Shown: positions 51,628 through 60,384 of the stretch, piece after piece
Position numbering within the stretch: position 1 is the first letter of the stretch
How the letters are laid out: every line of letters begins with the position of its first letter
Program-made: the position numbers and the translations under genes
Notes under the pieces: model-generated
The model's database searches: none
Told to the model about the DNA's origin: nothing
What the model saw: only the letters and a program-made list of their open reading frames with translations
Assembly: GCA_018242625.1 (NCBI GenBank)
Contig: JAFEBO010000004.1
Span: 1 to 64,000, forward strand
Origin: Planctomycetota bacterium
GTDB lineage: Bacteria; Planctomycetota; Phycisphaerae; Phycisphaerales; UBA1924
DNA length: 64,000 nucleotides
Direction of reading: 5' to 3'

Positions 51628-52866
51628 GTGCCCCGCACCCTCAACCAGATCGTGCTTGCCGGATCCCCCGCCCGTGCCGGGCTTTGGGATCTCTTCAAGG
51701 CGGTCGTACGTCCTACCAACCCGGCCTGGCTCACGGTGCTTGCCTCGATCGGCCTGTCATTGATCGGTGTGTACGGAATCGATCTGGCGCGGCAACTCCG
51801 CCCCGAGACGGCCGGCGCACACTTCGACCCGATTGCGGTCAAACAGCTTCAGCTCATCGGGCTGGGCGTCATCACGGCACTTTTGATCGCCCTCATCGAC
51901 TATCGCTGGCTCAGTTACATCGCCATCGCCATCGCGGTGTTCGTGCTGGGCTTGCTCGTCTTTCTCATGCTCCCGGGCGTTCCGGAGTCGATTGTCCGGC
52001 CTCGGAACGGCGCGCGCAGCTGGATCAACCTCGGCGTCTTCGACATCCAGCCGAGCGAACTCGCCAAGATCGCGTTCGTGCTCATCCTGGCCAACTACCT
52101 GCGATTCCGGGATAACCACCGCAGGCCCGGCGGCCTGATTCCGCCCGCGATCATCGCGTTCATCCCGATCGCCCTGATCACGCTCCATCCGGACCTTGGG
52201 AGTGCGATGACGTTCGTGCCGGCTCTGTTTGCCATGCTTCTCGCGGCGGGCGCACGCAAGCGTCACCTGATCATCATCGTGGCGTTCGCGGCTCTCGCGG
52301 CCCCGCTCAGTTATCCCCTGCTCAAGCCGCATCAGCAGCAGCGGATCAACGGGCTGCTGGCGCAGATCCAGGGGAACAAGCGGCTGGATCAGGACATCAA
52401 TTTTCAGCCCGTCACGGCGCAGTCCCTGGTGGGGGCCGGCGGGATCAACGGCGCGACCGACGAGCGCAGCCGCGCCCTGGTGCATTTCAGCCGCCTTCCG
52501 GAGCGGCACACCGACATGATCTATTCGGTGCTTGTGAACCGGTTCGGCCTGGCGGGCGGTGCCGCCATCATCGGGCTGTACGGCCTGTGGATTGCCGGGG
52601 CGCTGCTCACCGCCGCCGTCGCGAAGGAGCCCTTCGGGAGGCTGATCGTGGTAGGTTTGGCGGCGTTCGTCGCCACGCAGGCGATCGTCAATATCTCGAT
52701 GAACGTCGGCCTGGCTCCGATTGTGGGCATCACGCTCCCGTTCGTTTCCTACGGCGGATCGAGCATGATCGCGAGCTGGATGATGGTGGGGCTTGTATTT
52801 TCTGTGAGCGTTCGCCAGTCGCGGCTTCCGCAGCGCAAGAGCTTTGAATACTCTGACGACGATTGA
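51628..52866 (+). CDS. rodA: RodA/FtsW-family SEDS peptidoglycan polymerase
   Basis: Polytopic glycosyltransferase that polymerises lipid II in the elongation or division machinery. 412 residues with about ten TM helices and SEDS motifs: RNGARSWINLG, IQPSELAKIAFVLILANYLR, TLHPDLGSAMTF (the conserved catalytic Asp lies in this region) and GLAPIVGITLPFVSYGGSSM. It looks slightly more RodA than FtsW; the split cannot be settled by eye. It starts with GTG. rsmG overlaps its end by four bases. Confidence 0.88.
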   Translation: MPRTLNQIVLAGSPARAGLWDLFKAVVRPTNPAWLTVLASIGLSLIGVYGIDLARQLRPETAGAHFDPIAVKQLQLIGLGVITALLIALIDYRWLSYIAIAIAVFVLGLLVFLMLPGVPESIVRPRNGARSWINLGVFDIQPSELAKIAFVLILANYLRFRDNHRRPGGLIPPAIIAFIPIALITLHPDLGSAMTFVPALFAMLLAAGARKRHLIIIVAFAALAAPLSYPLLKPHQQQRINGLLAQIQGNKRLDQDINFQPVTAQSLVGAGGINGATDERSRALVHFSRLPERHTDMIYSVLVNRFGLAGGAAIIGLYGLWIAGALLTAAVAKEPFGRLIVVGLAAFVATQAIVNISMNVGLAPIVGITLPFVSYGGSSMIASWMMVGLVFSVSVRQSRLPQRKSFEYSDDD

Positions 52867-53708
52867 AACCGAACCCCAACAGCGCACAGCCTCCCGGCAA
52901 TCGCCCGGCGCGAGAGAAGCTGGATATCTCGGCCGCTGCCGTGCAGCCGCTTCCGTCTCCCCCGCAGTTCGTTTCGGATGCGGGCGCGCTGGGCATCGAG
53001 TTTGAGCCCGGCGACGTCGAGAAACTGGGGCTCTACCTCGCCCTCCTGATGAAGGCCAACGAGACCCAGAATCTCACCGCCATCCGCGACGCCGCGGAAG
53101 CCTGGAGGCGGCACATCCTGGACTCGCTGACCCTCCTCCCGGCTCTTGCCGAGTTTCCCGAGGGATCGCGGGTCATCGATGTGGGGAGCGGGGGCGGACT
53201 GCCCGGTCTGCCGCTTGCGATCGTGATGCCGCACATCGGTTTCACCCTGCTGGAAGCGACTTCAAAGAAGTGCGATTTTCTGACGCAAGCCGCCGCCCGG
53301 CTGGGGTTGAGCAACGTCAAGGTGCTGTGCGGCAGATCCGAGCGGGTGGCGCAGGATCGCGGCGTGCGTGCCGACAGCTTCGGCACGGTGACCCACACCG
53401 GCGGCCATCGTGAGGCGTACGACGCGGTGGTCTCGCGAGCGGTGGGGCGGCTGGCGACGCTGGTGGAACTGACGGCGCCGCTCTGCCGCATCGGCGGGAG
53501 CGTGCTGCTCATCAAGGGTGAAAAGGCGGACGAGGAGCTCAAGGAAGCCGAGCGGGCGATGCACCTTCTCAAGGTGGTGCACGTCGAGACGCTTCCGACG
53601 CCGACCGGCCGCATCGTGATTCTCGAGAAGCGCAGCGCAACGCCCCGCGATTACCCGCGTGCGGACGGCGAGCCGGCACGGGCGCCGCTCGGTGTCACGA
53701 CGGAGTGA
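52863..53708 (+). CDS. rsmG: 16S rRNA (guanine-N7) methyltransferase
   Basis: Methylates G527 (E. coli numbering) of 16S rRNA. 281 residues, about 50 longer than usual because of N- and C-terminal extensions. SAM motif VIDVGSGGGLPGLPLAIV, then LLEATSKKCDFLTQAAARLGL, DAVVSRAVGRLATLVELTAPL and LIKGEKADEEL are all RsmG features. The TTG start overlaps the rodA-like stop (TTGA). Confidence 0.93.
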   Translation: MKPNPNSAQPPGNRPAREKLDISAAAVQPLPSPPQFVSDAGALGIEFEPGDVEKLGLYLALLMKANETQNLTAIRDAAEAWRRHILDSLTLLPALAEFPEGSRVIDVGSGGGLPGLPLAIVMPHIGFTLLEATSKKCDFLTQAAARLGLSNVKVLCGRSERVAQDRGVRADSFGTVTHTGGHREAYDAVVSRAVGRLATLVELTAPLCRIGGSVLLIKGEKADEELKEAERAMHLLKVVHVETLPTPTGRIVILEKRSATPRDYPRADGEPARAPLGVTTE

Positions 53709-53721
53709 TTTTCCGGGCCGT

Positions 53722-55671
53722 TTACGGGCAGGCGAAGTTGTCGTAGGCGGTGGCGAAGTACGCGAAGTCGGTGTCGTCGACCGCGCCGTCGCCGTTGATG
53801 TCCGCGGCGCAGTTGTTGGGCATCGTGTTGTCGTTGCAGTCGTAGATGTTGTAGGCGTTGGCGAAGAGGACAAAGTCGTCGTCGTCCACCTGCCCGTTGC
53901 AGTCGATGTCGCCGAAGCAGATGTTGATGACGCCGAGCGGGCTGTCGGTGTATGTGCAGACGTTGTACACGCGGCACTTGTACCGGGTGTTGTGCGCCAG
54001 CTTCAGCGTTTTGCCCGGTGCGGCGGCGATCGTCATTCCCTGCGCACCCGAGCCCGTGACGATCCCTCCGGGAACGCCGAAGGCGATCTGTGTCGAACCG
54101 TCTGCGAGGGGCGTCCAGTTGTTGCTGAACTTGGGATTCTCGAAATACCACTGGTGCGTGAAGGGGCCCGCGCTCGGGTTGGTCCCGGTGACAGACCAGC
54201 CGAAGGAGCCGGGCGGGCAGATCGAGAGCGGCAGCGGCGCGGGCCCGGGAATCGGCGCCGCGGTGATAACGGTCACTGTCCAGATCTGCGTCGCCGAGTC
54301 GCTGCACCCGCCGCTGACCACGCAGTAGTAATTGCCCGCGACATCGGGGAAGCCCGGGTTGAACGTCATGAACGGCGACTGCGCGCCGCTGATGACCGAC
54401 CCGCCGCCGGTTGTGCCGTTGAAGATCGGGACACTGGTCTTGCCGACCTTTTTGTACCACTGGAAGTGCAGCGTCACCGACGGGTGGGGCGGCTCCGCCG
54501 TCACGCTCAGGAATCCGAATCCGCCGGAGCAGAAAACCGCGGGGGCGGAGGAGTTCTGGTAGATCTTGGGCGCACACACCGACGGGATATCGCGCACGAT
54601 CCAGCCGCGTTCCTGTCCGAGGAACGATCCGTTGCCGCAAAGGACCGTGCCGTCGGCGCTCACGCCGGTGGTCTCCCAGAGGCTCCATCCGGTGAGGTTC
54701 ACGCCCACGGTGGGCAGGTAGTCGTTGAGATTGACCAGCCCTGCGCCGCTGGAGATCATCGCCGCCCGGTTGGAGAGCGTGAAGTCCATAGAGCCTGCGC
54801 CGACGACGACGAGGCCGTCCGGAGTCATGGAGTGCGTGCGTGACCAGCCTGTGCTGGGGTTGGTGGTGGGCAGGGTGCCCAGGTCCTCGATGCCTGCGCC
54901 GGTCCACCGATAGGCGCGCTGGCTGGCAACGCCGTTGTCGGCCGAACCCGCAACGACCTGGCCGTTGTCGCTGATGGCGATGCCGGTGGACCATGTGCCG
55001 CCGGGGAGTGTGCCGATGGTGAACCACGTGGTGGGATTGGTCCACACGCGGGCGATGGGGTTGTAGTTGTTGCCGAGCATGCCCACGCCGGGGCCGAAAT
55101 CGCCGACGATGTACTGGCCATCGGGCGTGATCTTGCTGGCCACCGATGCGATCGAGCCGGCCTGCGCGGAAAGCGTTGTCAAGCTGGCGCCCGTCCAAAG
55201 CGCGGCGCGGGGGTAGATGCCCAGCCCGGCGATGACGTTGTACGTTCCGACGTATTTGCTGCCCAGCGAATCAACGCCGGTGGCCCCGTTCAACTGGATC
55301 AGCGACGGTGCCGCGGCAAGCGCCGCCATCGGCCCGGGGCTCGCCCACTTGAACGCCATCTGACCATTGACGTTGTCATTCGCGTTTCCCGCGACAAAGA
55401 GCCCGTTGGGCGAAACGCCGAATGCCTCGGAGGACGTGCCGGTGCCGAGGTAGCCAAGGCTCGAAAGCACGTTCGCATTCCAGCGGACGGCGGTGCCGTT
55501 GGTGGAGGGGGTGCGGCTTACGCCCACCACCGTCTTGCCGTCGGCGCTCAGCGACCAGGCTTTGGAGATGGAGTCCCCCGGCAGGACGCCGATGCTGGTG
55601 ATGTTCTGACCCAGAGCAACGAAACCAAATCCGAGTCCGCAGAGACTGGCGATCAGGCGTTGGGAATCCAT
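53722..55671 (-). CDS. Secreted HAF-repeat and Ig-like protein with a C-terminal dockerin pair
   Basis: 649 residues. AGGAGG lies 4 nt before the ATG. After the signal peptide, repeats of about 60 residues carry phrases such as ISDNGQVVAGSA, AYRWTGAGIEDLGTLP, SADGKTVVGVSR and TPDGQYIVGDFG, the HAF-repeat pattern of extracellular beta-propeller-like proteins. Two Ig-like segments follow (HFQWYKKVGKTSVPIFNG, THQWYFENPKFSNNWTPL), then the dockerin pair (CFGDIDCNGQVDDDDFVLF ... CAADINGDGAVDDTDFAYF) ending DNFACP. Function unknown. Confidence 0.87.
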   Translation of the reverse strand: MDSQRLIASLCGLGFGFVALGQNITSIGVLPGDSISKAWSLSADGKTVVGVSRTPSTNGTAVRWNANVLSSLGYLGTGTSSEAFGVSPNGLFVAGNANDNVNGQMAFKWASPGPMAALAAAPSLIQLNGATGVDSLGSKYVGTYNVIAGLGIYPRAALWTGASLTTLSAQAGSIASVASKITPDGQYIVGDFGPGVGMLGNNYNPIARVWTNPTTWFTIGTLPGGTWSTGIAISDNGQVVAGSADNGVASQRAYRWTGAGIEDLGTLPTTNPSTGWSRTHSMTPDGLVVVGAGSMDFTLSNRAAMISSGAGLVNLNDYLPTVGVNLTGWSLWETTGVSADGTVLCGNGSFLGQERGWIVRDIPSVCAPKIYQNSSAPAVFCSGGFGFLSVTAEPPHPSVTLHFQWYKKVGKTSVPIFNGTTGGGSVISGAQSPFMTFNPGFPDVAGNYYCVVSGGCSDSATQIWTVTVITAAPIPGPAPLPLSICPPGSFGWSVTGTNPSAGPFTHQWYFENPKFSNNWTPLADGSTQIAFGVPGGIVTGSGAQGMTIAAAPGKTLKLAHNTRYKCRVYNVCTYTDSPLGVINICFGDIDCNGQVDDDDFVLFANAYNIYDCNDNTMPNNCAADINGDGAVDDTDFAYFATAYDNFACP

Positions 55672-55884
55672 ACAACCTCCTCGACTTCTCGGGCCTTCAG
55701 GCAGGCGCGCACCCGTACCCCGCACCATCTTCCCAGAAGTTGGGCGAACCTTGCACCCAAGAAGCGGAAATCGGCTTCAATAGGTGAAATTCTTCTGACC
55801 TGTTCGGTTGGTAGTGGGAGGGGGCCCGGGGCATCAGACGGGTTATTCTCTGGGGCCCGTAACCCTTTTGAGCATGCACCCACC

Positions 55885-58002
55885 ATGACCAACGTCCAGA
55901 CGCTCCTCAAAGAAACCCGGACCTTCCCGCCCGTCTCCGCCGAAAGCCTCGGATTCGCGAGGTGGCACGTTGGCTCGCTCGACGAGTACAAGAAACTCCA
56001 CGCGAGGTCGATCCAGCAGCCGGAAGCTTTCTGGGCGGAGGAGGCTCAGAAGCTCGCCTGGTTCCAGCACTGGGAGCACGTGCTCTCGTGGGAGGCGCCC
56101 GACGCAAGGTGGTTCGTCAACGGCAAGCTCAACGCCTGTTACAACTGCGTCGATCGCCACGTGCAGTCCGGCCACGGCGACTGCTGCGCCCTGGTGTGGG
56201 AAGGCGAGCCGATGGCGCCGCGGACGAGCCATCCCGCCCCGGACAGCAAGTACGCGAAAGAACCCGAGATCAAGCGCGTCACCTACCGCGAACTGCAGGA
56301 GCAGACCAGCCGCGTGGCCAATGCGCTCAAGCACCTGGGCGTCAAGAAAGGTGACGTCGTCACCATCTACATGCCCATGGTGCCCGAACTGGTTGTCGCG
56401 ATTCTGGCCTGCGCCCGCATCGGGGCCGCTCATAGCGTGATCTTCGGCGGCTTCGCGCCCCACGCCATCAGCGAACGCGCGATGGACGCCAACAGTCGCG
56501 TCATCATCACCGCCGACGGCGGCTACCGGCGCGGCGAGGTCGTGCCGCTCCAGAAGAATGTCGAAGAAGCCGTCAACCAGCTCGCCAACCACGGGCACAT
56601 CATCAACCACGTGCTGGTGGTGAAGCGCACCGGCCACGAGCCGCCGAGCACCCGCTTCGAGAGCGGCACCACGCCCGCCAACGTCAAGGCCACCAGCATC
56701 CATCCGCCGACGAAGTTCCACTGGTGGCACGACCTGGTGGCACGCGTCTCCGACGCGTGTCCCTGCGAGGTGATGGATTCGGAGGACATGCTCTTCCTGC
56801 TCTACACCAGCGGCTCCACCGGTAAGCCCAAGGGCATCCAGCACACGACCGGCGGCTACCTCACCTTCGTCAACACAACCGCCCGGATTACGTTCAACCT
56901 CGTGCCCGATTCCGGCCAGATGTTCTGGTGCTCCGCCGACATCGGCTGGATCACGGGCCACTCCTACGTCCTTTACGGCCTCTTGATGAACCGCGTACCC
57001 ACGCTGCTCTTTGAGGGCGCACCCAACTTCCCCGACAACGGCCGCTTCTGGGACATCATCGCCCGCCACAAGGTCACGCAGTTCTACACCGCGCCCACCG
57101 CCATCCGCACGTTCATGAAGTGGGGTACTGAATGGCCGGAGAAGTACGATCTGTCTTCACTGCGCGTGCTCGGCACCGTCGGCGAACCGATCAACCCCGA
57201 GGCGTGGATCTGGTATCACGAGCACATCGGCCGGAAGCGCTGCCCGATCGTGGACACCTACTGGCAGACCGAAACCGGCGGCCACGTCTGCACGCCGCTG
57301 CCCGGCGCAACGCCCACCAAGCCCGGCTCGTGCACGCTGCCGATGCTCGGCATCGACGCGGCGATCGTGAACGAGCAGGGCGAGGAACTGGGCGCGAACC
57401 AGGGCGGGCTCTTCTGCATCCGCAAGCCATGGCCCGGGATGCTCCGCGGCGTCTACGGCAACCGCGAACGCTTCATCAGCAACTACTGGGGCCGCCTTAA
57501 AGACCCCAAGACCGGCACTCCCTATTACTTCAGCGCCGACGGCGCCCGCCGCGACGAAGATGGTTACTTCTGGGTGCAGGGGCGTGTCGATGACGTCATC
57601 AAGGTCAGCGGACACTTGCTGGGCACGATGGAAGTCGAGAGCGCGCTGGTGAGCCACCCCGCAGTCGCCGAGGCGGCGGTCGTCGGCGTGCCGCACGAGA
57701 TCAAGGGAAATGGCATTGTCGCGTTCGTAACGCTCAAGGGAGCCTGGGCCGCCAACCACCCGGGGCGCCAGCCCGACGATGCGCTGCGGGCCGAACTGAC
57801 CGCTCATGTCGCGAAGGAAGTAGGCGCACTTGCAAAGCCCGATCAGATCCGCTTTGCCGAGGGCCTTCCCAAGACCCGCAGCGGCAAGATCATGAGACGC
57901 CTGCTGCGGGACGTCGCGGCCGGCGTCGAGAAGATCACCCAGGACACCACGACGCTCGAGGACTTCTCCGTTGTGGCCAAGCTCCGAGCCGATGAAGAGT
58001 GA
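55885..58002 (+). CDS. acs: Acetyl-coenzyme A synthetase
   Basis: Activates acetate with ATP and CoA. 705 residues, longer than the usual 650. Adenylation motifs YTSGSTGKPKGIQHTTGGYL and VDTYWQTETGGH, the ADIGWITGHSY substrate region, and the C-terminal PKTRSGKIMRRLLR, whose Lys is the acetylation-controlled catalytic residue. An insert of about 35 residues around SGTTPANVKATSIHPPTKFH is not typical. TATTCT lies about 35 nt upstream of the ATG and may be its -10. Confidence 0.95.
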   Translation: MTNVQTLLKETRTFPPVSAESLGFARWHVGSLDEYKKLHARSIQQPEAFWAEEAQKLAWFQHWEHVLSWEAPDARWFVNGKLNACYNCVDRHVQSGHGDCCALVWEGEPMAPRTSHPAPDSKYAKEPEIKRVTYRELQEQTSRVANALKHLGVKKGDVVTIYMPMVPELVVAILACARIGAAHSVIFGGFAPHAISERAMDANSRVIITADGGYRRGEVVPLQKNVEEAVNQLANHGHIINHVLVVKRTGHEPPSTRFESGTTPANVKATSIHPPTKFHWWHDLVARVSDACPCEVMDSEDMLFLLYTSGSTGKPKGIQHTTGGYLTFVNTTARITFNLVPDSGQMFWCSADIGWITGHSYVLYGLLMNRVPTLLFEGAPNFPDNGRFWDIIARHKVTQFYTAPTAIRTFMKWGTEWPEKYDLSSLRVLGTVGEPINPEAWIWYHEHIGRKRCPIVDTYWQTETGGHVCTPLPGATPTKPGSCTLPMLGIDAAIVNEQGEELGANQGGLFCIRKPWPGMLRGVYGNRERFISNYWGRLKDPKTGTPYYFSADGARRDEDGYFWVQGRVDDVIKVSGHLLGTMEVESALVSHPAVAEAAVVGVPHEIKGNGIVAFVTLKGAWAANHPGRQPDDALRAELTAHVAKEVGALAKPDQIRFAEGLPKTRSGKIMRRLLRDVAAGVEKITQDTTTLEDFSVVAKLRADEE

Positions 58003-58470
58003 ATGGACAAGGGGCTGAAAAGAGTCGCTGGCCTCATCCTCTTTGCGGCGGGCATTTCTCTGCCCGGCTGCGTGACGCCCTTCGACTTTGCGGCCAACGC
58101 CGGCCTGGGGATCGCGCAGGCCGGCACGAGCAGTTTCATCCAGGGCACGCTTCAGGCCGCCGTCGATCGCTCCATGAATGACGTTTTCGATGCTGCGAAG
58201 AGGGCGATGAAGACTCTGGGTTACGAGAGCTCGCGGGAGGATCTCGGAGAGCACTACGCGCAGCTGCAGGCAACGCAGAGCGACGGCAGTTCGATTGTCA
58301 TCAAGCTCAAAAAGAGCAGCCCGGTGGTAACGGGCATTTCGATCCGCGTGGGGCTCTGGGGAGATAACGCCGTCAGCCGGCTGATCTTCCACGAGATCGA
58401 GAAGGACCTGGGAGTGAAGGACGCATCCCAGCCCGAGAAGGGGCAGCCGGCCTTCTCAACGCCTCCCTGA
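58003..58470 (+). CDS. DUF3568-like lipoprotein
   Basis: 155 residues beginning at the base after the acs stop. Signal peptide and lipobox LPGC (lipidated Cys about residue 23). The mature part has FDAAKRAMKTLGYESSREDL and an alternating beta/alpha layout (GSSIVIKLKKSSPVVTGISI RVGLWGD) as in DUF3568-type periplasmic lipoproteins. Function unknown; co-transcription with acs is likely by spacing alone. Confidence 0.75.
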   Translation: MDKGLKRVAGLILFAAGISLPGCVTPFDFAANAGLGIAQAGTSSFIQGTLQAAVDRSMNDVFDAAKRAMKTLGYESSREDLGEHYAQLQATQSDGSSIVIKLKKSSPVVTGISIRVGLWGDNAVSRLIFHEIEKDLGVKDASQPEKGQPAFSTPP

Positions 58471-58522
58471 CGGTTCCGGCAGAACGACTCCTAAAGTTGC
58501 GACACGCCCTGCGGTCCGGCAG

Positions 58523-59527
58523 GTGCACGAGGAAACTGGATTGGCCGAAGGGAACGGGAACATCCGCAACGCGGCCGCGCTCGAGCGTGATGCGCAGGCG
58601 ATCGATCCGGGTCTGCTCGCCGCGATCCGGGATGGCGAGCAAGAGCATGCGGTGCCGGGGTGGGGAGAGGGCGGGAGCGTGGCGCCGTTGGGGCAATTCA
58701 ACGGGCCGCGGGTTTGCGTGGCTCTGCCGCTGTACAACGCGGTGCAGTCGGTTCCGGCGGTGCTCGATCGGATCGCGATCTTTGCCGCGGCGCACCCCGG
58801 CTGGGAGTTTGTGTTCGTTGATGACGGCTCGCGGGACGGCACGGGCGCCATGCTCCGGAAGCGGATCGCTGCGCTGGATCTGATTGAGCCGGAGCTGGCG
58901 AGCCGCCTGGGCGTCATCTGCTATTCGCCCAACGCGGGCAAGGGGCACGCGGTCCGGGTCGCGGCGATGGAGTGCGACGCAGACTATTTCCTCTTCACCG
59001 ATGGAGATCTCGCCTACTCCCTTGAACATCTGGACAGGCTTTTCGAGCGGCTCCAGAGCGCCGATGTCGTGATCGGCTCGCGGCTTGAACATGAAGACGG
59101 GTACGGCGCGGCCCCCCTGCGGAGCGTGATGGGGCGGGTCTTCAACTATCTTGCCGGAATTGTCCTCAGCATCCGGTACCGCGATACTCAGGCGGGGCTC
59201 AAGGGAATACGCAGCAGGGCGGCGCACGACATCTTCTCCCGGCTTCGCATCCGGGATTTTTCGTTCGATGTCGAACTGCTTTATGTTGCGCGGAAGCTTG
59301 GGTACTCGATCGCCGAGATTCCGGCCTATGTCGACCCGGCGCACAAGAAGAACTCGTCAACCGTCAATCTGCTCCGCGACCCGCTGCGCATGTTTTACAG
59401 CCTCTGCCGCATCCGCATGAACAAGATTCTGGGTCTTTACCGGCTGGACGAGCGGGATATGGGCGAAGTGAAAGCGCCCGTTCGTCACGTTGTTTTCGGC
59501 GGCGGCCTGCACCGCCGGGGCGCGTGA
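58523..59527 (+). CDS. Family 2 glycosyltransferase (dolichol-phosphate-mannose-synthase-like)
   Basis: 334 residues. GT2 core: VCVALPLYNAVQSVPAVLDR, FVFVDDGSRDGTG, FTDGDLAYSLEHL (DxD) and GSRLEHEDG, then RDTQAGLKGIRSRAAHDIF, typical of DPM-synthase-like enzymes that load a sugar on a lipid carrier. The GTG start is the best available but uncertain. It overlaps the next gene by four bases (GTGA), the first of three genes for envelope or extracellular glycan. Confidence 0.85.
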   Translation: MHEETGLAEGNGNIRNAAALERDAQAIDPGLLAAIRDGEQEHAVPGWGEGGSVAPLGQFNGPRVCVALPLYNAVQSVPAVLDRIAIFAAAHPGWEFVFVDDGSRDGTGAMLRKRIAALDLIEPELASRLGVICYSPNAGKGHAVRVAAMECDADYFLFTDGDLAYSLEHLDRLFERLQSADVVIGSRLEHEDGYGAAPLRSVMGRVFNYLAGIVLSIRYRDTQAGLKGIRSRAAHDIFSRLRIRDFSFDVELLYVARKLGYSIAEIPAYVDPAHKKNSSTVNLLRDPLRMFYSLCRIRMNKILGLYRLDERDMGEVKAPVRHVVFGGGLHRRGA

Positions 59528-60321
59528 AGAGCAGCGCCCTCCACAAGCCCGTCGTGCTGCTGAGTTTCGATGCGGAAGAGTTCGACATCCCGCTCGAGTA
59601 CGGGCATCGCATCTCCGAGCCCGAGCAGTTCCGCATCGGGGCCGACGGCTTCGAGCGGACACTTCTTCTCCTGCGGCAGCTCTCCGTCACCGCGACGTTT
59701 TTTACGACCGCGGCACTGGCTCAACATCGCCCCGATCTGGTGCGGTGGGCCGTGCGGGACGGTCACGAGATCGCAAGCCATGCCTTTTATCACAGCCGGT
59801 TCGAAGCGGCGCACCTGCGGTCCAGCCGGGAAACTCTGGAGAGGCTCTCGGGCACGAGCGTGGTCGGATTTCGGATGCCGCGCATGGCCCCGGTCCGGGC
59901 GGATCAGTTGCGAGAGGCCGGGTATGTGTATGACTCATCGATGAATCCGATCTGGCTGCCCGGGCGCTACAACAGGTTCTTTGCGCCAAGAAAGCCCCGA
60001 AGACGGGATGGAATCCTCGAGATTCCCCTTTCGGCTGTCCCGTTCATCCGCTGGCCGCTCTTCTGGCTCGCGTTCAAGAACCAGCCGCGCTGGCTCACGC
60101 GTGCCAGCACCGCGGCGGTGCTTTCCGGCGATGGGCATGCGGCGCTTTACTTCCATCCGTGGGAACTGATGGAAAATCACAGCTACGGTCTCCCGCGGCT
60201 CGTCGCTTCCCGGAGCGGTCAGTCGATGACCCGAGCGCTCGCGGAGCATCTGCTGTGGCTTCGCGACCGGGCCGAGTTCCGGACGTATGCCTCCTTCGCC
60301 GCGGGCTTCGGAGGGGTGTAA
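59524..60321 (+). CDS. Polysaccharide deacetylase (CE4 NodB-like)
   Basis: 265 residues. Motif 1 LLSFDAEEFD holds the Asp pair, ATFFTTAAL follows, GHEIASHAFYH supplies the metal His residues, and GFRMPRMAP and YDSSMNP are the next motifs. This is the variant seen in exopolysaccharide clusters (DUF3473 style). It would remove N-acetyl groups from a polysaccharide or lipid-linked sugar. The GTG start overlaps the preceding stop. Confidence 0.88.
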   Translation: MKSSALHKPVVLLSFDAEEFDIPLEYGHRISEPEQFRIGADGFERTLLLLRQLSVTATFFTTAALAQHRPDLVRWAVRDGHEIASHAFYHSRFEAAHLRSSRETLERLSGTSVVGFRMPRMAPVRADQLREAGYVYDSSMNPIWLPGRYNRFFAPRKPRRRDGILEIPLSAVPFIRWPLFWLAFKNQPRWLTRASTAAVLSGDGHAALYFHPWELMENHSYGLPRLVASRSGQSMTRALAEHLLWLRDRAEFRTYASFAAGFGGV

Positions 60322-60384
60322 CGCGCCGGCGAACGATCGGGCTCAATTCTGTCGGGCGCGGAACGCTGTTGCAATGGACGCACA

